DNA of 22,627 nucleotides from JALEGB01 sp038530925 (GTDB taxonomy: Bacteria; Pseudomonadota; Alphaproteobacteria; Rhodobacterales; Rhodobacteraceae): NCBI GenBank assembly GCA_038530925.1, contig JBCBCG010000046.1, forward strand, positions 1-22,627. The letters run 5' to 3'. The notes beneath the pieces were generated by a model, which searched no databases, was not told the DNA's origin, and saw only the letters and a program-made list of their open reading frames with translations. This document shows positions 1 to 4,814 of this stretch, piece after piece. The position numbers and the translations under genes are program-made. The stretch's first letter is position 1, and the number at the start of each line of letters is the position of its first letter.

Positions 1-199
1 CCTGGCGGGCGATGGCGGCGGCGCTGGTCTGATCGCCGGAGTTCCAAGCGGGCTGGCCGCAGCAGGTCTGACCGGTCGGCACGACCACGTCGCAGCCGGC
101 GCGCTCGATCAAGGCGGCGCTGGCGAAGCCCACCGAGGGGCGGAAGAGATCGACGAGGCAGGTTGCGAACAGCGCGGCGCGCGGTCGGGCGTGGGTCAT
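1..199 (-). CDS. lutA: LutA/YkgE-type Fe-S oxidoreductase subunit, N-terminal part
   Basis: Only the first 66 codons are in the window; the rest lies beyond the left edge. The protein starts MTHARPRAALFATCLVDLF and continues through a VVVPTGQTCCGQPAWNSGD stretch. That is the first cysteine-rich (CCG) module of the LutA/YkgE family. Members of the LutABC system oxidise L-lactate to pyruvate in the cytoplasm; the Cys residues bind an Fe-S cluster. The ATG at 197-199 is the natural start because the conserved ALFxTCLVD block begins about eight residues later. No strong Shine-Dalgarno is visible. LutB and LutC would be expected to follow to the left, which cannot be checked here. The family call is fairly secure; the lactate substrate is inferred from family. 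Confidence 0.8.
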   Translation of the reverse strand, partial: MTHARPRAALFATCLVDLFRPSVGFASAALIERAGCDVVVPTGQTCCGQPAWNSGDQTSAAAIARQ

Positions 200-379
200 A
201 GAGAAGCTTTCCGAACAAGTGATCCTTTTTGGTAGCTCCAGCGAACCGCGCGTCAACGCGGCGCGGCGCCTCTGCCCAGCGCTGCGATGGGCTTGCGCCT
301 GGAAAACGGCGCTTTGCAGGGCGGCCGCTCTGGCGTAGGGAAAGCCCTTCCGCGCGTTACACCCCTGGAGGACCGCGGA

Positions 380-427
380 ATGCCGATCATGGCGCAACCA
401 TTGGATATGAGGGTTCAGCATGGCTGA
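380..427 (+). CDS. candidate 15-residue leader ORF overlapping the rplY start
   Basis: ATG at 380 opens a 15-codon frame, MPIMAQPLDMRVQHG, ending at TGA 425-427. It is preceded by GGAGGA at 367-372 with 7 bases of spacing, a better ribosome site than the one for rplY itself (GAGGG near 410-414). The frame runs through the rplY ATG at 420 in another frame and stops 8 bases into that gene. This geometry would let ribosomes ending the leader restart on rplY. It is a prediction from spacing only; the short peptide resembles nothing I know and may not be made. Confidence 0.35.
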   Translation: MPIMAQPLDMRVQHG

Positions 428-1064
428 CGTGAACGTGCTGTCCGTTCTCAAGCGCGAGGGAGTGGGCAAGGGGGCCGCCCGTGCCGCGCGGAGAGCTGGG
501 CTGGTGCCGGGCGTGGTTTATGGCGCGGGCAAGCCGCCTGTGGCGGTCAACATCAAGCAGAATGAGCTTCTTAAGGCTCTGCAGCGAGGGAAGTTTCTCG
601 CAGCGCTGCTCGATCTCGACGTGGAGGGCGAGGACAAGGTCCGGGTCATCCCCAAGGAGGTCCAGCGCGACGTGGTCCTCGATCTGCCGACGCATGTGGA
701 TTTCCTGCGCCTCTCCGAGCGCTCGATGATCACGCTGTTCGTCGCGGTGGAGCTCGTGGGCGCTGATAAAGCGCCGGGCTTGGCGCGCGGCGGCTCTCTG
801 CAGCAGACGGCCTATGAGGTGCGGGTGCGATGCCGCGCCGGCGCGATCCCGGAGCAGATCGAGTGCGACATCTCGAAGCTGAAGGTTGGCGAGGGCTTCT
901 CGGTGTCGGACCTGCCGCTGCCTTCCGGCGTGACGCTGGCGGAGGCGAATGAGGACAAACCAGTCGTCACAATCGCCGCGCCGCGCGGCATTGGCGGCGG
1001 CGGGGACGATGACGACGCCGAAGAGGGCGGCGAAGGCGAAGGCGGCGAGGCCGCTGAGAGCTGA
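420..1064 (+). CDS. rplY: 50S ribosomal protein L25, long (Ctc/TL5) form
   Basis: L25 binds 5S rRNA in the central protuberance of the large ribosomal subunit. The 214-residue product has the L25 N-terminal beta-barrel (about residues 1-95, with the typical GLVPGVVYGAGKPP block) followed by the Ctc/TL5 C-terminal domain (about 100-190, IPEQIECDISKLKVGE). It ends in a Gly/Asp/Glu-rich acidic tail typical of bacterial long-form L25. Start: ATG 420 with GAGGG six bases upstream; the upstream frame is closed by TGA at 408. In many proteobacteria rplY is directly followed by pth. Here pth begins 2.2 kb later, with two opposite-strand genes between. The 3' end faces the next gene with only 23 bases between stops and no convincing terminator. 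Confidence 0.97.
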   Translation: MADVNVLSVLKREGVGKGAARAARRAGLVPGVVYGAGKPPVAVNIKQNELLKALQRGKFLAALLDLDVEGEDKVRVIPKEVQRDVVLDLPTHVDFLRLSERSMITLFVAVELVGADKAPGLARGGSLQQTAYEVRVRCRAGAIPEQIECDISKLKVGEGFSVSDLPLPSGVTLAEANEDKPVVTIAAPRGIGGGGDDDDAEEGGEGEGGEAAES

Positions 1065-1087
1065 TTCTCGGGAAACCGAACTGATCT

Positions 1088-2092
1088 TCAGGAAAAGATG
1101 GCGGGGTCCGGCGTTTCGGGCGCCGCCGTCGCTTTGGCGATCAGGCCGAGCGTCGGGCGCAAGATCCAGAGATACGTCAGCAGATAGGCGGTCAGACCGA
1201 GGCCGACCATTTGCGCGACGTCGGTCTCCAGGCCGAAAGGTCCCTCCATCCCGCTCTGAACCGAGCTGACGGGCGGCGTCACCGCGCCGAGCCATCCCAG
1301 GATGAGCACAGAGAGAACCGCGCCGCCGAAGAGCGCTTGGCGCAGGAGGCGTAAGGGCGATCCGGCGCGCGCGCGGCCAAGCCCCGTCCAGGGCGCCAAC
1401 AGAACGCCGCCCGCAAGCGCGAGCATCGTTGCGACGCCGAACTCGATGGTCGGACCAGCGCGCGCCGTCGCATACGCCGGCAAGGAATACCAGGCGGGCG
1501 TGCTCCAATCGATGATGGGCCGAAGATAAGGGTTCGCATCGCCGGCGATCGTGAAGGTCATCGCGGCGGCGGTGATCAGCAGTCCCGCGCCGAGCGCCGC
1601 CGTCAGGAGCAGCCCTGGCCGCGGCGGCGGGGTCTCTCGACGCGTGGTCTGCAGCCCCATTGTCATCCCAGCGCGCGTCAGGCCCATGGCGAGCAGCATT
1701 CCCGCCGCCATCGTCGCGTGAAGATCGAGGCCGAGCGCCTGTCCGATCCAGAAACTCGGCTCGCCGACGCCCGCGCCCGGGCCAACCGCTTCAAGAAAGA
1801 CGCCGAGCAGAACCACGAGCGCCGCCGCGGAGCCGGCGACGCGCTCGCTCAGAGGGGGAGCCTCGGCGGAGATGCGCAAAAACAGCGACAGGAGCGCCGC
1901 AAGGAGCAGGAAGCTTGGGGCGACCGCATGCGCGAGCTTCGCCCAAAGCGGCGTCGGCGCGCGCGTAAGCTCGAAGATGGTCGGGCCGGCCGCGCGCTCT
2001 TGCAGCGCCAGTCCGCTGATCAGCAAGGCCGTCAGCCCGAGCCATACCAGCGCATCCGCCGCCCCCGCGCCGCGCCTCGCCGTGTCCGTCAT
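1088..2092 (-). CDS. divergent cytochrome b-like membrane protein A (PAWY type, heme bH ligands absent)
   Basis: The 334-residue polytopic protein is not a standard annotated enzyme, but its order of features follows cytochrome b of the bc1 complex. Helix A contains LLISGLAL (like IVTGIFLA). Helix B has His55, helix C ends in a GPGxGxxEPSFW turn (like LPWGQMSFW), and helix D has His125. The C-terminal half has NPYLRPII, then PAWYSLPAY at 199-207 (like PEWYFLPFY), an LLAPW helix end and LILGWLGA. In true cytochrome b each of helices B and D carries two His 14 apart; here positions 69 and 139 are Ser and Thr. His55 and His125 match the heme bL ligands, so one heme is predicted. The helix C-D linker is shorter than usual. 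Start ATG 2092 has AAAGGAG nine bases upstream. It is second in an operon with its paralogue (49-base gap). No Rieske or cytochrome c1 gene is nearby. Confidence 0.72.
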   Translation of the reverse strand: MTDTARRGAGAADALVWLGLTALLISGLALQERAAGPTIFELTRAPTPLWAKLAHAVAPSFLLLAALLSLFLRISAEAPPLSERVAGSAAALVVLLGVFLEAVGPGAGVGEPSFWIGQALGLDLHATMAAGMLLAMGLTRAGMTMGLQTTRRETPPPRPGLLLTAALGAGLLITAAAMTFTIAGDANPYLRPIIDWSTPAWYSLPAYATARAGPTIEFGVATMLALAGGVLLAPWTGLGRARAGSPLRLLRQALFGGAVLSVLILGWLGAVTPPVSSVQSGMEGPFGLETDVAQMVGLGLTAYLLTYLWILRPTLGLIAKATAAPETPDPAIFS

Positions 2093-2141
2093 GACGACCC
2101 ACTCCTTTCAAGGCGCCGCCGCGCCGCCTGTCGTCTCCTCG

Positions 2142-3125
2142 TCAGCGGAAGACCTCCTCCATCGGGGCGTCATCCGCGTTCCGGGGAGCGCAAAGGCTCA
2201 AACCCGGCCGGATTAAGAGAAGATAGATGAAGACATAGGCGGTCACACCGAGACTGAGCGCGGCGACGCTGATCGGAGCGCCGAAGGCCGCCGCCTCGGG
2301 GCGCTGCGGCGCGAGGGAGCCGAGCATCGCCGCAGCGAAGAAAAACGCCAGCAAAGCGATCCGGCGAGCCCAAGCGAGGCCGGATCCGCGCCGGGAGGCG
2401 CGAAAGCTGAGCCACGGCGCGATGATCAGCGCGAGCCCCGCCGCGCCTGCGGCCGCCGCGCCCAATACCTTATCTGGGACCGCGCGCAGCACCGTATAAA
2501 AGGGCCGGACATACCATTCCGGGAGAAGACGCATCGGCGTGATCGCCGCCGTCTCGCGCCCGAGGTCGTCCCATGGCCCTTCGCCCCGCAGCAGGGATGC
2601 GCCGAACAAGATCGCCAGAAGCGCCGCGCCGATCAGCGCTGCGAGCAGAGGCTCGGCGGGCGCGCGCGCAAAGGCCCTTCTGCGCCGCGGGCGCCAGCGC
2701 TTCAGCGCCATCGCCAGAAGCATCGCCGCGCCAAGCAACGCGTGGAGGTTCAGCCCCAGCCATTGTTCGACCCAGTATGACGCCTCGATGATGAGCGGCC
2801 TTGGGGAGAGAAGCGCCATGAGGAGGCCCAGCATCAGCGTGAGGCCGACCACGGAGCCGGCGAGCCGCTGGTCAAAGCTCGGCGCCTCGGCGACGAGACC
2901 GAGAGCGATGCGGAGATACAAGGCGGCGAACAGCGCCTCGGCCGCGATGCGATGGGCGCCCTGGGCCCAAAGCTCCATCATGAGCGCGTCGGCGGCGCGT
3001 GCTTGCGGGTCGGCCGAGGGGTCGGCCGAAGGGTCGGCCAAGACGAGGCCGCTGGCGAGCAGGACGACCAGCGCGGTCCAGATCAGCGTCTCTGCGGCGC
3101 GCGCCGCGCGGTTCGTCATCGACAA
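2142..3125 (-). CDS. divergent cytochrome b-like membrane protein B (PEWY type, heme bH ligands absent)
   Basis: This 327-residue protein is a paralogue of its downstream neighbour and keeps more cytochrome b character. Helix B reads AHRIAAEALFAALYLRI, where bc1 proteins have an LHANGASFFFICLYLHI-type helix. His58 is kept; the second His is Arg72. Helix D has His128 and Lys142 instead of the second His. The Qo-site motif PEWY is intact (residues 202-205), followed by RPFYTVLRAVPDKVLG, very close to FLPFYAILRAIPNKLGG. About eight helices are expected. The His pair kept corresponds to heme bL. The start is uncertain: TTG 3125 has GAGGG five bases upstream, while ATG 3119, two codons in, has 11-base spacing. 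An ADPSADPSADPQ stretch follows helix A. Probably the first gene of a two-gene operon. Function is unknown; quinol or heme binding is inference. Confidence 0.75.
   Translation of the reverse strand: MSMTNRAARAAETLIWTALVVLLASGLVLADPSADPSADPQARAADALMMELWAQGAHRIAAEALFAALYLRIALGLVAEAPSFDQRLAGSVVGLTLMLGLLMALLSPRPLIIEASYWVEQWLGLNLHALLGAAMLLAMALKRWRPRRRRAFARAPAEPLLAALIGAALLAILFGASLLRGEGPWDDLGRETAAITPMRLLPEWYVRPFYTVLRAVPDKVLGAAAAGAAGLALIIAPWLSFRASRRGSGLAWARRIALLAFFFAAAMLGSLAPQRPEAAAFGAPISVAALSLGVTAYVFIYLLLIRPGLSLCAPRNADDAPMEEVFR
3008..3043. repeat. three 12-bp tandem units inside cytochrome b-like gene B
   Basis: The plus strand carries GGTCGGCCGAGG, GGTCGGCCGAAG and GGTCGGCCAAGA in tandem. On the coding strand they give ADPS-ADPS-ADPQ in the loop after the first membrane helix. 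The repeat is in frame, so gain or loss of units would only lengthen or shorten the loop. Confidence 0.85.
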
Positions 3126-3245
3126 ATCGGCCCTCGCGCTTCTCGCTTCGGATCGCTATCGCTCGCAGCGGCGCTACCGCATCGGATGCGCACGGACCAG
3201 CGGCGCGGCCATCGGGCGCAGAGATCGGCAGGGAGTGAGATCGCG

Positions 3246-3962
3246 ATGAAACTGTTCGTCGGCCTCGGCAATCCCGGCGCGAAATACGAGAAGACGCGGC
3301 ACAATATCGGCTTCATGGCGGTGGAGGCGATCGGCGATCGGTATGGCTTCGCGCCGTTCCGCGCCAAATTCCAAGGCGAGCTGACCGAGGGCAAACTCGG
3401 CGTCGAGAAGGTGTTCCTGCTGAAGCCGCAGACCTTCATGAACCTCTCCGGCCAATCGGTCGGCGAGGCGATGCGCTACTTCAAGCTGACGCCTGAGGAT
3501 GTCGCCGTGTTCCATGACGAGCTCGATCTTGGGCCCGGCAAAGTGAAGGTGAAGCGCGGCGGCGGGCATGCCGGGCATAACGGCCTGCGCTCGATGCATG
3601 AGCATATCGGCGAGGCTTATCAGCGCGTGCGGCTCGGCATCGGCCATCCCGGCGATAAGCGGAAGGTCTCCGGGTATGTCCTGCATGATTTCGCCAAGGC
3701 GGACTGGGACTGGATCGACCCGCTGATGCAAGGGATCGCCGACGGCGCGCCCTTGCTGGCCGCGGAGGATGCGAGCGGCTTCATGAACAAAATCGCCCTC
3801 CAGCTCCAGCCGCTGAAAGAGGCGGCGAAGGCCGACAAGGCGAAACCGCCGGAGCAGAAGAAGGCGGATCCGAAACCCACCGCGGTGCCGACCGACGCTC
3901 CGGCGCCGGAAGAGGCCGGCGGCTCCATGCTGGACCGACTGCTCGCGAAATACCGGAAGTAG
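3246..3962 (+). CDS. pth: peptidyl-tRNA hydrolase
   Basis: Pth cleaves the ester between peptide and tRNA on prematurely released peptidyl-tRNAs in the cytoplasm, recycling tRNA. The 238-residue protein starts MKLFVGLGNPG. It shows the active-site set: Asn9, His19 (TRHNIGF), Asn66 (FMNLSG), Asp91 (FHDELDL) and Asn112 (GHNGLRS). The catalytic domain ends near residue 190; beyond it is a Lys/Pro/Ala-rich tail ending SMLDRLLAKYRK, longer than the E. coli enzyme and typical of alphaproteobacteria. Start ATG 3246 follows GGGAGTGAG at good spacing; a longer upstream open frame has no family similarity. It is divergent from cytochrome b-like gene B, with a 120-base shared control region. ychF, often the next gene, is absent; the A+T-rich orphan occupies that side. 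Confidence 0.97.
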   Translation: MKLFVGLGNPGAKYEKTRHNIGFMAVEAIGDRYGFAPFRAKFQGELTEGKLGVEKVFLLKPQTFMNLSGQSVGEAMRYFKLTPEDVAVFHDELDLGPGKVKVKRGGGHAGHNGLRSMHEHIGEAYQRVRLGIGHPGDKRKVSGYVLHDFAKADWDWIDPLMQGIADGAPLLAAEDASGFMNKIALQLQPLKEAAKADKAKPPEQKKADPKPTAVPTDAPAPEEAGGSMLDRLLAKYRK

Positions 3963-3976
3963 GGCTGCTCGAATTC

Positions 3977-4711
3977 TCAGGAAGCGAACATTCGATTATA
4001 TCGAGCAAGTGTCGTCGCTTTAATTGCATCGTCCGCTTGTGATTCGGCGAGATCGAAAAAGGCATCCTTCTGAAATACAGCACAGTTATTCTGAGAAAGA
4101 AAATTGTAATCTCGACAAAATTTCTCGTACCAATCATCTTTATAGCAAACATCTTCACGCGAAAGGCGCGAAAATTCCTCAGTAGAATCAAACACTCGAT
4201 CAAATATACTCTCGTAGAAATCGATCGCTTTCTTCTCGATAGGTTCATGCACAGCAATAACAAGAAAACAATCTCTGGCTATGTCAGTAATTACCCGGGG
4301 TACCCTAGGATAATGCTTCTCGTTGTCCCATCGACTTAAAGAAAAAATCTGAGGCTGAAATAAATATCCAACACGTGCTGTCATCGATGATGATGTTGTA
4401 AACCTTTCTATGACAACAGGCTCTTTGACGCCGCTGGTTATGAGTTCAAAGAACGTCGGATTCCGAGACTTTTCAGTTCGAGATATCGTGAATAATTTAT
4501 CACCTTGATTCACATATTGATGTTCTTTTATATGAAGCTCCACATTGAAGGGAATAGTGCTGAAAAAGTCAGCTACGTCGAGAGACAGTCCTGGTATACA
4601 AAGCGCGTATTTCATCGTTGGCCCGTATTTCGAAACAAGTAAGTTTGACGCTTGACGCGTTTGCACGGCGGCGCTGCCATAATGACCAAGGTGCATTTGT
4701 CTAACATTCAT
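3977..4711 (-). CDS. A+T-rich orphan protein, function unknown
   Basis: I do not recognise this 244-residue protein. Composition sets it apart: I counted 71 G/C in the 180 bases at 4021-4200 (39%), against 40 in 60 (67%) inside pth just upstream. Codons are accordingly A/T-ending, and Phe, Tyr, Lys and Asn are frequent. There is no signal peptide or membrane helix. Residues about 45-90 (EHQYVNQGDKLFTI) recall the beta-hairpin of biotinyl/lipoyl or HlyD-type barrel-sandwich folds, but no lipoylated or biotinylated Lys motif is seen, so this is weak. The C-terminal half is acidic and helical-looking. Start ATG 4711 has AAGG only 3 bases upstream; Met6 (4696) or Met33 (MKYALCIPG, 4615) are alternatives. 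It ends 14 bases from the pth stop, convergent. Most likely horizontally acquired. Confidence 0.7.
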   Translation of the reverse strand: MNVRQMHLGHYGSAAVQTRQASNLLVSKYGPTMKYALCIPGLSLDVADFFSTIPFNVELHIKEHQYVNQGDKLFTISRTEKSRNPTFFELITSGVKEPVVIERFTTSSSMTARVGYLFQPQIFSLSRWDNEKHYPRVPRVITDIARDCFLVIAVHEPIEKKAIDFYESIFDRVFDSTEEFSRLSREDVCYKDDWYEKFCRDYNFLSQNNCAVFQKDAFFDLAESQADDAIKATTLARYNRMFAS

Positions 4712-4750
4712 GATCCTTAGGCGGTTGTAAGGCGTTGCTATTCCAACCTT

Positions 4751-4756
4751 ATTATC
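4751..4756 (-). promoter_or_regulatory. possible -10 element for the A+T-rich orphan gene
   Basis: On the minus strand the sequence is GATAAT, five of six matches to TATAAT. It lies about 40 bases upstream of ATG 4711, so a transcript would have a leader of roughly 33 bases. The hexamer 17 bases further upstream (CTCGCC) is not a good -35. Weak evidence. Confidence 0.25.
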
Positions 4757-4814
4757 ACCGCGCCCTTTGGCTTGGCGAGGTCGTCGCTGAAGAGTGGGAA
4801 AATGCCGCCGCCCG

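Noticed and set aside
1065..1087. TCGG-GAAA-CCGA hairpin between the convergent ends of rplY and cytochrome b-like gene A.
   Set aside because: Only a four-pair stem and no T-run; too weak to call a terminator.
2952..3245. The open frame of pth extends 98 codons upstream of ATG 3246.
   Set aside because: The upstream part is Arg-rich without similarity, overlaps the opposite-strand gene B, and ATG 3246 has a good ribosome site at the start of Pth homology.
4690..4740. GTCTAAC near 4699 and TTAGGCGG...GGCGTTGC beyond it resemble the ends of an integron attC site next to the A+T-rich gene.
   Set aside because: The span is only about 42 bases, the inner part has no long palindrome, and the 3' end GTTGCTA does not fit GTTRRRY. 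No integrase is in the window.
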